Assembly: GCA_016214035.1 (NCBI GenBank)
Contig: JACRPF010000006.1
Coordinates: 62,001 to 126,000, forward strand
Direction of reading: 5' to 3'
Origin: Spirochaetota bacterium
GTDB lineage: Bacteria > Spirochaetota > Brachyspiria > Brachyspirales > JACRPF01
Length of the DNA stretch: 64,000 bases
Below are positions 1 to 7,923 of this stretch, one piece after another. The translations under genes were made by a program, and so were the position numbers. The number at the start of each line of letters is the position of its first letter. Position 1 is the stretch's first letter. The notes under the pieces are model-generated. The model was not told the DNA's origin and searched no databases. It was given only the letters and a program-made list of their open reading frames with translations.

Positions 1-445
1 CGCTGTAGATACCGTTGAGCCAGCCTGTATGATGAAAGAACGAATCGAATTTGCCGATATGCTGGCTGTAGAGTACGTAGATGCGTCCGGTCTTGCTCAC
101 CAATGGATACGCCCAGCTTGCCATGAACCCGTCGCCCGGAACTTTCGGACCTGCGATGATGCGCGGCTTCGTCCACGTCTTTCCCTCGTCTCTGCTCTGC
201 ACGAATACGATATGCTGATCGGCCGGAAGATCCGCCGAATAATTTTCCACCGAACTCTGCGTCCATACCGCCATGAGCGATCCGTCGGGACCGTCGAACA
301 CGAGAAAGTGCTCGTTGCCCGTGTCGCAGACCTCGGTTGCGTTGACCTCGGGTACGAATACCACATAATCCGGCTTGGTGATATGCAATTGCGCCGGAAT
401 GCGTTCTTTCATCTGTTCTACCGTGATGGTGTTCTGGGCGGCCAT
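1..445 (-). CDS. BNR/Asp-box sialidase-like protein, C-terminus cut by window edge
   Basis: The reading frame starts at ATG 445 with an AAGGAG box about 8 nt upstream and runs off the left edge, so only about 148 N-terminal residues are visible. The protein contains an Asp-box (SRDEGKTWTKPRI), the hallmark of BNR-repeat six-bladed propellers of the sialidase superfamily. Around it lie strand-rich segments (HFLVFDGPDGSLMAVWTQ; YPLVSKTGRIYVLYSQ) typical of such propellers. No signal peptide is seen, so the enzyme may be cytoplasmic. Family knowledge suggests an exo-sialidase or another glycan-active propeller; substrate and catalytic residues lie outside the window. The frame carries no stop in the window. 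Confidence 0.75.
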   Translation of the reverse strand, partial: MAAQNTITVEQMKERIPAQLHITKPDYVVFVPEVNATEVCDTGNEHFLVFDGPDGSLMAVWTQSSVENYSADLPADQHIVFVQSRDEGKTWTKPRIIAGPKVPGDGFMASWAYPLVSKTGRIYVLYSQHIGKFDSFFHHTGWLNGIYS

Positions 446-473
446 GATGAACTCCTTAACGTGACTTATCACT

Positions 474-501
474 ATGATATATACGGGGCGGTGAAAGGCA
501 A
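474..501 (-). promoter_or_regulatory. Candidate promoter for the sialidase-like gene
   Basis: On the minus strand TTGCCT (496-501) and TATCAT (474-479) are separated by 16 nt and lie about 30 nt upstream of the start codon at 445. The boxes are only moderately close to consensus. Confidence 0.4.
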
Positions 502-575
502 TAGAGAAAACGGATATTGGTTGGAGTGGATGGAAGATGAGAAATAAAGATGTTGGGAAGGTGCGTGAAACGCTC

Positions 576-746
576 GGAAAGAAATGTCATTCTTCGCGTC
601 GTGCACGACTCAGCTGTCCGTCCTTGGACAGATTCGTCGCAATCGCGGCATCCTGCCGCTATCATATATTATCAGACCACCCGTAACATCACCACAGAAT
701 GCGATGAGGCCCGTTAAGCCCGACGCGAAAAACGACATTTCTTTCC
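576..746. repeat. Long imperfect inverted repeat, 26-bp arms
   Basis: Positions 576-601 and the reverse complement of 721-746 match at 24 of 26 bases. The arms enclose about 119 bp containing a smaller hairpin (CTGTCC, loop, GGACAG) but no gene. The size and arrangement would fit a miniature inverted-repeat element or a relic of one. No target-site duplication was confirmed by eye. Confidence 0.65.
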
Positions 747-1094
747 TTCGCTGTACACGCATTGTGAAAAAATAGAATATAAGGCTCGTGTCGCTGGTAA
801 CGGATGTGGTCAGGTTCGTATGGTCCACTGCAGATTTCCTGTTTTCTAAGCTCTCCGAAATAGTATTCTCATTAAAAGATGCTGTATTTGATTTTACCGG
901 ACTGGTATTCATGCGCGAAGAGACGCTTTTCACGCCGGAATACATACGTGCGTCAGGCGAGACAATGGATTCCCGCGTGAAGAAATGATAATCACGTAAC
1001 AGGACAGGGGTTTAATCTCAATGCAGCGGCACTGGCGCAGCGCGACAGCGAGAGCTTTGCCCGAGCGGAAGTCATGGCGTGAAGTCTATGTATT

Positions 1095-1685
1095 TTAATC
1101 ATTACCTGTATCATGCAGCAATTTTTCATGTTTCTTTGTTTCATCAATAAATTCCGACTTGAGTGATTCTATCTGTCTATTTATATATTCTGATTTTTCT
1201 ATACTCTTATATGCTTTTGTATGGTATTCATCAAAATCAATAAAGTCCAGTCTATTGGAATCAATCAATTGCCTGCCGGATAAAAAGGGTTGAGCAAAAT
1301 TTGACCATGCCTTGCCGTTTTTCCAAAAATAATCAGAAACAGGTGAAACGGCAAACTCATAATCAGAATAAAGTATCCAGTTACCACTCGTGGACTGTAA
1401 CGATTTTCCTACACCAGCCAAGCCGCACTTATTTAAATCATGCAAGAATATAGAACCATCTTGAATAAGTCGCCATTTTCCAACAGTCCTGTCGTCTTTT
1501 TGAAAAAGAACATAGACATTATCGTCGAAAAAACATTCCGTGCAGCGGATATTATTCGAAGTATATGTAATCAGTTTGCCTGCGGGGGTATGTATAGTTT
1601 CAGACAACTTATTGAGACGTTTGTCACAACTCGAAAAGAAAAGCATAATTACGATAAATAAAAAAATAATTTTATTATTTCGCAT
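1095..1685 (-). CDS. Predicted lipoprotein of unknown function
   Basis: A 196-residue protein whose start is placed at the second in-frame ATG, because GGAGG sits 6 nt upstream of it and directly abuts the first. The N-terminus (basic NNK, hydrophobic core, FFSSC) is a type II signal peptide with the lipobox Cys, so the mature protein should be lipid-anchored. The remainder includes a hydrophilic, charged C-terminus that is probably helical. No family is recognised. The gene is clearly more AT-rich than the surrounding enzyme genes, suggesting separate ancestry, and it sits alone in a repeat-rich interval. Confidence 0.7.
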   Translation of the reverse strand: MRNNKIIFLFIVIMLFFSSCDKRLNKLSETIHTPAGKLITYTSNNIRCTECFFDDNVYVLFQKDDRTVGKWRLIQDGSIFLHDLNKCGLAGVGKSLQSTSGNWILYSDYEFAVSPVSDYFWKNGKAWSNFAQPFLSGRQLIDSNRLDFIDFDEYHTKAYKSIEKSEYINRQIESLKSEFIDETKKHEKLLHDTGND

Positions 1686-1834
1686 CAGCATCCTCCAAAG
1701 CAGCGGAGATAAGACAATAAATCTCCAATGCCGAATATATGATAAATATGTTTATAATATTATCAATGGTTAATATACCTGCTTGAATACTTCGTTTCAT
1801 TTCAATTTTCAAATAGCTTGTACCGGATTTCACC

Positions 1835-1948
1835 CAACGACCCGCGTGTTTGCGCCGTGCGGAAGTGTCGCGAATCGGCGAGTTTCTCGCGCTGAGCTTG
1901 TCGAAGCATGCGAGCAGCGGCACTTGTGCATGTCGTGAACCCGCTGTT
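1835..1948. repeat. Dispersed repeat, copy A (left of the glycosyltransferase)
   Basis: This about 114-bp stretch aligns in the same orientation with 2816-2897 (shared blocks CAACG.CCCGCG, CGTGCGGAA, TCTCG.GCTGAGC, GTGAAC.CGCTGTT). Copy B lacks about 27 bp present here. The two copies flank the gene at 1998-2753. Confidence 0.6.
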
Positions 1949-1997
1949 GTGCAATCGTTCCGATTTGCCTTACTAAAGCTATTACCATTTATATATA

Positions 1998-2753
1998 CTA
2001 TTTATTAGTACTTAGAAACTTTACTTTGTGAAATTCATGTTGGTAATAATGTAAAAAACTATACCTATACCGTATCGCTAATAAATCTATAAACATCGCA
2101 ACAATTGATGACCCTTTGATAGTACTTTTACCTTGAAAATTAATATGTATTGGTGATTCTACCGCGCGAAAACCATGCTTTTGAGCAATAAAACACAATT
2201 CGAGATCAAATGCATATTTTTTTACTACCAATAATGGCATGATAACATCCAGCAATTCTCGCTTTATCAGCTTTAACCCTGATTGTGTATCCCTGAGCGA
2301 TATACCTAAAATTATTTTTGATAATATCACATAACCAATACTTAATATCTTTCTAATCAGTGGGTATTCAACCAATGAAAATGGATGCCGTTTACTTGCA
2401 ACAACAATATCAGCCGTGGATAAATACGGAAATAAATTTGAAAGTTGATTGGGCGGAAGGTCCCCGTCTGAATCAATAAAAGTTATAACATCTCCTTTTG
2501 AATTATAAAATCCCACCTTTAGTGCATGGCCTTTTCCCATGTTCTCTTTATACGAAATTACTTTTATGCCTTTTACTTTCTTTGCTTCTTGTTCACTGTT
2601 GTCGGGCGACCCATCTATTACTGCAATTATCTCGAAATCACGAATTACAGTTTTCTTTAATTTTGTTAACGATACTTTATATTGCTCCAGGTTTTTTCTG
2701 ACAAATGATTCGCCTTTATACACGGGCACTATTACAGAAAGAAAATACTTCAT
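1998..2753 (-). CDS. Family 2 glycosyltransferase (dolichyl-phosphate-sugar synthase type)
   Basis: A 251-residue GT-A fold glycosyltransferase. The N-terminus shows the nucleotide-sugar binding strand (SVIVPVYKGE), then AVIDGSPDNS and GKGHALKVGF, and the metal-binding DxD-type motif in TFIDSDGDLPP. This pattern matches the DPM1/DPG synthase-like branch that glycosylates polyprenyl phosphate or lipid acceptors; the exact sugar cannot be told. No extended C-terminal multi-helix region is present, though a hydrophobic stretch (IGYVILSKIILGI) may touch the membrane. ATG 2753 has an AAGGAT box upstream. The gene is AT-rich and lies between two directly repeated elements, which suggests acquisition. 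Confidence 0.85.
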   Translation of the reverse strand: MKYFLSVIVPVYKGESFVRKNLEQYKVSLTKLKKTVIRDFEIIAVIDGSPDNSEQEAKKVKGIKVISYKENMGKGHALKVGFYNSKGDVITFIDSDGDLPPNQLSNLFPYLSTADIVVASKRHPFSLVEYPLIRKILSIGYVILSKIILGISLRDTQSGLKLIKRELLDVIMPLLVVKKYAFDLELCFIAQKHGFRAVESPIHINFQGKSTIKGSSIVAMFIDLLAIRYRYSFLHYYQHEFHKVKFLSTNK

Positions 2754-2815
2754 GATATATCCTTATATTTTATATAGAACTGGGCATGTTTTTTTTGGCA
2801 AATAGGGATGCCGCA

Positions 2816-2897
2816 CAACGTCCCGCGGATTTGCGACGTGCGGAAATACTGCAAATCTGCAAGCATCTCGTGCTGAGCATGTAGTGAACACGCTGTT
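2816..2897. repeat. Dispersed repeat, copy B (right of the glycosyltransferase)
   Basis: Same-orientation partner of 1835-1948, with an internal deletion of about 27 bp. It lies immediately beyond the 5' side of the glycosyltransferase gene. Confidence 0.6.
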
Positions 2898-3040
2898 TGG
2901 ATGGATAGTAATGGATAGCAGTTTCCTTTTTCGTTGCATATCATTACGTATAGTTTATTGCAACATATCCACCACGTCAAGCCGTTTAGTGACGTGCAAT
3001 TGCTGCACGCTACATATCAGTTCGCCGGTTCGACGAGCTG

Positions 3041-3088
3041 CTTCGACGGGGCTCAGTACGAGTACTTCGACGCAGCTCAGTACGAGTC
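3041..3088. repeat. Two tandem 24-bp units
   Basis: Units 3041-3064 and 3065-3088 (CTTCGACG..GCTCAGTACGAG plus 2 nt) differ at three positions. A third, degenerate fragment (GGTTCGACGAGCTG) precedes them. Confidence 0.8.
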
Positions 3089-3198
3089 ACCGACCACAGG
3101 CTCACTGCAACGCACGTCTTATCGGCACACGCATGGAAAAAGTCTGAACCGGGATATCCAGGATAAAAGGATGAGCAGGATTAATGGAAAAATACACT

Positions 3199-3268
3199 CC
3201 GTTCGCCACCTGTACAACTCCATCCTTCAGCAGCCCCGGCCCGAGCGAACGGTGGATTTTGAAGGATG
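3199..3268. repeat. Two interleaved perfect inverted repeats (pseudoknot-like topology)
   Basis: CCGTTCGC (3199-3206) pairs with GCGAACGG (3245-3252), and CATCCTTCA (3221-3229) pairs with TGAAGGATG (3260-3268). The pairings cross, as in an H-type pseudoknot. Both stems are perfect. No gene or promoter was confirmed for a transcript here. Confidence 0.55.
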
Positions 3269-3634
3269 CATTATTACCTCCGGCAATTTTAGTCTATGTG
3301 CAGACTATCACGTATGCGCGCAATCAAGGACACAAAGCTGTACTTCGCGGTGCGTACATTTCATCCTTGACAAGCACGTATTCGTTCGTATCTTTTCTCG
3401 ACCGATCGGACGGTTTTCTTGACCGAGTCTGCTCTAACAGATTATTGCGGTAAGGCGGGTAGGAATATCTCTATTTATTTATATTGGGGAAGCGTAGCGA
3501 ACGAGAAATAACGTATGCGCGCTCAAGGCAGGGTGCAGCGGGGATGTGTTCTGAACGCGTCTGCGTTGTGCGAGCATAGCCTACGCAACAACGTGCAAAA
3601 AGCGTTACATGCCGAGTGAGCGGAGCGGCTGCGC

Positions 3635-5908
3635 TTACCTGAGCATATTCACCGAGTACGGCGGAATGACACCATCACCATAATCCGCCGGAACGATAGG
3701 CGTTATATCACCCGGGGCATCCCCGTACGTACCGTATTTCACGGAGGTCGCTTCAACCGAAGTTGCGGTAAGCGTTCTGCGCTTCATCACCGCAAGCGGG
3801 AACGTAACACTCGCGGCGGTGCTGTTGACGACGAAATATTTTTTACCTTTCGCATCTTCGGCAGCGATTACATGGACACCGCGCGGCAGCATCATCGGCG
3901 ACGGCAGGAAGGTGCTGGCGGCGGAGAACTGCCGGAAGAGCAGCATCGCCTCGAGCACCGGTGTACTCCGGTAGGTGCCGCTGTCGGCCATGAAAAAAAC
4001 GCTCTGACCGCCCCATTTTGAGAACGGGGTTCCTTCCTTTCTGCTCACCCGGGACTTGTGAATAAACGGATGGAACGTTGCCGCGTCCACGCGCGGATGC
4101 GAGTAGATGGCCATTGCCGTTTTCACCGTGCCGAGTGCCGACGCCATGGCGCTGATAAGATCGTTCCTGCTGCCTCCGGCAACGGCGTCCGACTGCGCTC
4201 CCCATTCGCTCACATAGAACCTCGCGCCTTTGAATCCGGCGGCATCGATAAGACCGCTCATGACGTCAAGGCTCCGGTACACGTTGCGCACCGCCCAGTC
4301 TTCGAGATTGTTGCCGATGAAATCCTCGGCCATATCGGAGAGATACGGATAGATGTGCGGCGCGAAATAATCAATCGAGCCCGTCATGCCGAGCGCCGCG
4401 AGCCGGGTGAGCAGCGTCTTGCTCCAGCGCACGTACATCGTATTCTCCGGATCGGGCGCATAGGCGGCAAGTTCCCCGAGACAGACGATGATTTTTGCGG
4501 CGGGCATTTTCGAGCGTATCATCTTCACATGCGCCGCGACGACTGCCGCATAATCCTCGCCCGGCATGTCCCAGCGTTCGTTGTCCATCTCGATGCTCGC
4601 AACCGTGTCCGCATACCCGTTGGCGGTGACATAATCGATGAGCGTGGCATTGTTCGAGACGATAAGCGCGAGCGCGCGTTCGCTGAACGTGCCGACGTCC
4701 ATCGGGTTCTCGCGCTTCATGCGCTCCTCGGGCAGTGTCTTCACATAGATGAAGTCCGTGCCGTTGAACATCGATACGCAGTTCAGCTGCAGGTTGATGC
4801 GTACGCCCTGCGCTTTGGCCGCCGCAAGCATGGCCTGCACCGTCGTGGGATTTGATTTGATGCCGTTGGGATAGAACCACGACTGTATGGTGCCGTATCG
4901 CCCGCCTTTGGCGCCGAGCACACCGAACCAGTCCTTCGTCTCGTACGGCCAGAACTGAAACGATATCTCAAGTCCGTGCGGAAACCGGAGAATACCGCCC
5001 ATGGAATTAACCAGCGCGCCCCATGCCGCAGGCGCATCGGCCATGCCGGTCATCGAGGGGTTATAATAGCCGCCCGTGGAGAATGCGTCGGGACCGATGG
5101 TCTTCTCCGTCCGGACGAATACCTGGTCGGGATATTTGTTTTTATCCGGCGGGTCCTTGCGCGTATTGAGCGTTACCGCGGTGGCGAACGCGGGGGCGTT
5201 TATGCTGATATCGTCGATGATGACCGCGCCGCGTCCGGCGGAGAAGTTCATCTGCTGGAGCATGAAGTAGGCGCCGTTCTCCCACGATCGCTTCGTTAGG
5301 CCGTTCGGGAACTGCTGCGAAAATTCGATTCCCCCGGCCTTCACCTCGATGACAGATCCGTCGAGTCTGAGCGTGATATCGAGCGGGAGATCATCACCTG
5401 CCGCCGGTATATGCACGGCGGGATACAGATACTGAAAGGTGTTGCCCTTTGCGTCACCGCGGCGTTTGGTGTCTTCCGACTGCGCGTCCTTGAGCACGAG
5501 CGCCAGATCGGCGCCGTTCTTTCTGCTGTAGGTGATTGATACGCCGGCGACATTCTCGCTCGACTGCACGCCTTTCGCCTCGGCATCTGGAGTGAATCCG
5601 GCGAACACCGAGATATCGGTGCCGTCGGAGGCGGCGGCGGCCAGCGCCGTCATGCGTATGCGGAGTGTAACGCCGGTTTCGTTCCAGAACTGAAAACCCT
5701 TTTTCGAGAACATCGCCGCGCGTTTCCATGATTCGTCCTTAGCCGACACGCGCAGCCGTCCGTTGTCGATGCGTATGGTACCGCCGCCGTCGTTCACGCG
5801 CCAGAGTTCGCTGCTGAGCGTTGCCGTCCTGAAATTGTCCGCTACGGTTGCGGCGCTCATGCAGAACGCCCCCGCAAGGATGATGAAACATGCATGGATT
5901 ATCCTCAT
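3635..5908 (-). CDS. Secreted clan GH-A-like glycosidase with N-terminal beta-sandwich domain
   Basis: A 757-residue protein starting at ATG 5908, where GAGGAG lies 6-7 nt upstream and a signal peptide begins (MRIIHACFIILAGAFCMSAA). An in-frame ATG 13 codons earlier would bury that signal. Residues about 25-250 look like a concanavalin/LamG-type sandwich. Residues about 270-650 look like a TIM-barrel glycosidase with the acid/base candidate E444 (EMDNERW) and nucleophile candidate E568 (YVSEWGAQ), as in GH39/GH51-like enzymes. The last about 100 residues resemble the small all-beta domain of that group. The exact family and substrate are unknown. A TATACT box precedes the gene without a good -35, consistent with activator-dependent expression by the regulator encoded just upstream. 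Confidence 0.75.
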   Translation of the reverse strand: MRIIHACFIILAGAFCMSAATVADNFRTATLSSELWRVNDGGGTIRIDNGRLRVSAKDESWKRAAMFSKKGFQFWNETGVTLRIRMTALAAAASDGTDISVFAGFTPDAEAKGVQSSENVAGVSITYSRKNGADLALVLKDAQSEDTKRRGDAKGNTFQYLYPAVHIPAAGDDLPLDITLRLDGSVIEVKAGGIEFSQQFPNGLTKRSWENGAYFMLQQMNFSAGRGAVIIDDISINAPAFATAVTLNTRKDPPDKNKYPDQVFVRTEKTIGPDAFSTGGYYNPSMTGMADAPAAWGALVNSMGGILRFPHGLEISFQFWPYETKDWFGVLGAKGGRYGTIQSWFYPNGIKSNPTTVQAMLAAAKAQGVRINLQLNCVSMFNGTDFIYVKTLPEERMKRENPMDVGTFSERALALIVSNNATLIDYVTANGYADTVASIEMDNERWDMPGEDYAAVVAAHVKMIRSKMPAAKIIVCLGELAAYAPDPENTMYVRWSKTLLTRLAALGMTGSIDYFAPHIYPYLSDMAEDFIGNNLEDWAVRNVYRSLDVMSGLIDAAGFKGARFYVSEWGAQSDAVAGGSRNDLISAMASALGTVKTAMAIYSHPRVDAATFHPFIHKSRVSRKEGTPFSKWGGQSVFFMADSGTYRSTPVLEAMLLFRQFSAASTFLPSPMMLPRGVHVIAAEDAKGKKYFVVNSTAASVTFPLAVMKRRTLTATSVEATSVKYGTYGDAPGDITPIVPADYGDGVIPPYSVNMLR

Positions 5909-5981
5909 ACGGTACTCCTCATAATATCTATAGTATATCACATCCATTGCGCGGCGGATATCATCGTTTCCGGCCGATGCT

Positions 5982-7199
5982 CTATCGCGTTTTCCGGCTG
6001 TGGCCGCTGCGGTATGCCGCCGGTGTGATGCGGAAGTGTTTTTTGAACTGCCGGCAGAAATGCTGATAACTCCGGAAACCCGCCTCGCTGACGACAGCAG
6101 TTACCGGCCGTGCTGTACTTCTGAGTGCCGCCGCCGCCCGTTTAAGCCGCGCTTCAGTGAGGAGCGCGATGTAGGACTGTCCGAGCAGCCGCCGGCATTT
6201 TCTGCCGAACGCGTCGCGGTTCATGCCGAACACCGATGCGATGTCCCTGGCGCTGTCGTCACGGTAATGCCGCGCGATATGCCCGCAGACGGTCTGCCGG
6301 AAACGCTCATCCGTGATACGGTGCCGGAGCGTCGATGCGCGGGGCACGAGCGCCGGCCGTATGAGCAGGCGCGCCGACGGATGTTTTCCCTGCAGAAGCG
6401 CGACCACGCGGAGCACGCTTTCCCGCCCGATGCGGAAAAAATCCTGCCGCACGGTGGTGATGGCATTGACGCCGGTACGCGCCGGTTCGTCGTCAAAGGC
6501 GGTAATGGCGGTGTCCTGCCCGGTGCGCGTGAGAAGCGCATGCATGAATGCGGCAAGTGCGGCGTTGTCGAGCATGAGCGCCGTAGGCCGTTCGGCAAGG
6601 CCGAAAAACCAGTCGCCGGCGGCTTTTTCTATACTGCGGATGAGCGCGATCTGCCCGATGATGTGCCGTGCCTTGGCATCGCGCATGCCGCGCCGGTGCA
6701 GACGGTCGCCGTTGAACACCCAGTCGTCGCGGAGCGGAATCCCGTGTGCATGAAGCGCCGCGGCGAACCCCTCGCGCCGTTCCAGCGCATACGGTTCGCT
6801 CGATGAGACCGCGTAGCCGATATCGCGATGACCTTCACGCACGAGATGATCGACGAGCAGACGCACGGCCGCATGTTCGTCCGTACCGACATAGCGGCTG
6901 CCGGAACGCGCCGATTCGATCATGATGTTGACGCAGGGCTTGCGTTCTTCGAGACTGTTCCACGCCTTCTGCCACGCGGGGATGCTGCGCGGTACGGCGC
7001 CGATAAAGCCGTCATAGTGCTTATCCCGTCCGCCCGCGATGAATGCGTCGACGGGTGTTGACAGGTCAAAAGTGTGCACCGATGCCCCGGAACGCATCGC
7101 CGCATCATGCATGCCGGCGGTGAGGTCCATCATCATCTTCGAGTTCACCGTTCCGGTGAGGTCGGAACAGCTGTTGAGATATGCAATTGAAATACTCAT
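5982..7199 (-). CDS. XylR-type regulator: sugar-binding domain fused to AraC DNA-binding domain
   Basis: A 405-residue regulator. Residues about 1-280 resemble the LacI/periplasmic-binding fold (SISIAYLNS..., HYDGFIGAVP, RYVGTDEHAAVRLLVDHLV, GHRDIGYA). The C-terminal about 100 residues form an AraC double helix-turn-helix (AVVSEAGFRSYQHFCRQFKKHFRITPAAYR). This architecture is that of XylR, which binds a sugar directly and activates catabolic genes. Start 7199 is preferred over 7214 because the fold begins there and a promoter (7213-7241) would place the transcript start only a few bases upstream. The neighbouring glycosidase at 3635 is its likely target. Confidence 0.85.
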   Translation of the reverse strand: MSISIAYLNSCSDLTGTVNSKMMMDLTAGMHDAAMRSGASVHTFDLSTPVDAFIAGGRDKHYDGFIGAVPRSIPAWQKAWNSLEERKPCVNIMIESARSGSRYVGTDEHAAVRLLVDHLVREGHRDIGYAVSSSEPYALERREGFAAALHAHGIPLRDDWVFNGDRLHRRGMRDAKARHIIGQIALIRSIEKAAGDWFFGLAERPTALMLDNAALAAFMHALLTRTGQDTAITAFDDEPARTGVNAITTVRQDFFRIGRESVLRVVALLQGKHPSARLLIRPALVPRASTLRHRITDERFRQTVCGHIARHYRDDSARDIASVFGMNRDAFGRKCRRLLGQSYIALLTEARLKRAAAALRSTARPVTAVVSEAGFRSYQHFCRQFKKHFRITPAAYRSGHSRKTR

Positions 7200-7212
7200 G
7201 GCGATAAAAAAC

Positions 7213-7241
7213 ATCGTACCATAAAGGACCTTTTACCACAA
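7213..7241 (-). promoter_or_regulatory. Candidate promoter of the XylR-like regulator
   Basis: Minus-strand TTGTGG (7236-7241), 17-nt spacer, TACGAT (7213-7218). The predicted start lies about 7 nt before ATG 7199, and no Shine-Dalgarno is visible. Confidence 0.45.
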
Positions 7242-7265
7242 CGTTTTCAGGGAGTGCGCGATGGT

Positions 7266-7898
7266 CTACCGGTTCTTTTCCGGATGCACCATCGGCACGA
7301 ATCGCACCGACAGAAGCCGCTGCGTGTCATATCCGTCGGCCGTACGCGTGATGAGAACAAGTTCCTGCACGAACGAACCAACCGGAACGATCATTCTTCC
7401 GCCGGGTTTCAGCTGTGACAGCAGTTCATAAGGAGTATCCTCAGGTGCGGCAGCGATGATGACGGCATCATACGGCGCATGTTCAGTCCAGCCCGCATAG
7501 CCGTCGCCGTGTTTTACCTCTAAATTTGAATATCCGAGCGCATTAAGCCGTTCAATCGCCTGCACCGCAAGTTCCGGTATCACTTCGATTGAATATACTT
7601 TTTTGACGAGTTCGCACAATATCGCCGTCTGATAACCCGAGCCGGTGCCTATCTCAAGCACCCTGCTTTCAGGTGTGAGTTTCAGTGCTTCTATCATATA
7701 TGCCACGATATAGGGCTGTGATATGGTCTGCTCATGACCGATGGGCAGCGGTCCGTCTTCATAGGCCGATGACACCAGTTCCGGGGGAACGAACTTTTCG
7801 CGGGGAACACTGCGCATGGCGGCAAGCACCCGAGAATCCGACACGCCGCGGGCGGCTATCTGATCCCGCACCATCAGTTCACGTTTCTGTTTCGGCAT
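7266..7898 (-). CDS. pcm: Protein-L-isoaspartate O-methyltransferase
   Basis: A 210-residue enzyme that uses S-adenosylmethionine to methylate isoaspartyl residues and so start repair of damaged proteins in the cytoplasm. Visible signatures are the SAM motif VLEIGTGSGYQTAIL, the following acidic strand VYSIEVIPEL, the GDGY segment and LKPGGRMIVPVG. The substrate-binding N-terminus (REKFVPPE, YEDGPLPIGHEQTISQPYIVAYM) is complete. Start 7898 gives the usual family length; a longer frame back to 8033 would overlap the ABC transporter gene. It is the last gene of the minus-strand run that starts at 14479. Confidence 0.95.
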   Translation of the reverse strand: MPKQKRELMVRDQIAARGVSDSRVLAAMRSVPREKFVPPELVSSAYEDGPLPIGHEQTISQPYIVAYMIEALKLTPESRVLEIGTGSGYQTAILCELVKKVYSIEVIPELAVQAIERLNALGYSNLEVKHGDGYAGWTEHAPYDAVIIAAAPEDTPYELLSQLKPGGRMIVPVGSFVQELVLITRTADGYDTQRLLSVRFVPMVHPEKNR

Positions 7899-7923
7899 AT
7901 CGTATACCGCCGTGTTCCGTCCG

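Larger units (their letters stand above)
446..1094. other. Gene-poor interval with repeat remnants
   Basis: No convincing gene is seen here. Short open frames have no recognisable domain and no good ribosome binding site. The interval holds a 26-bp inverted repeat (576-601 and 721-746) and, near 1021-1080, sequence resembling the dispersed elements found at 1835 and 2816 (shared GCAGCGGCACT). Confidence 0.6.
2898..3634. other. Gene-free interval rich in repeat fragments
   Basis: No supported gene. Open frames here lack ribosome binding sites and domains. The interval contains a 24-bp tandem duplication (3041-3088), a pair of interleaved inverted repeats (3199-3268) and a stretch near 3480-3630 of GAGCGGAGCGG-like character resembling the dispersed elements above. 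It looks like a scrap-heap of small repeats between the accessory genes and the glycosidase at 3635. Confidence 0.6.

Noticed and set aside
29-547. A 172-codon plus-strand frame at the left edge
   Set aside because: The opposite strand holds a sialidase-like frame with an Asp-box and a proper AAGGAG start at 445.
3041-3088. Tandem 24-bp units considered as a CRISPR array
   Set aside because: The units are adjacent with no spacers and no cas gene is present.
2884-3453. Several overlapping plus-strand frames in the repeat-rich gap
   Set aside because: They run through the tandem and inverted repeats, lack ribosome binding sites and show no domain pattern.
4058-4855. A 265-codon plus-strand frame inside the glycosidase at 3635-5908
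   Set aside because: Arg/His-rich composition typical of an antisense shadow and no ribosome binding site.
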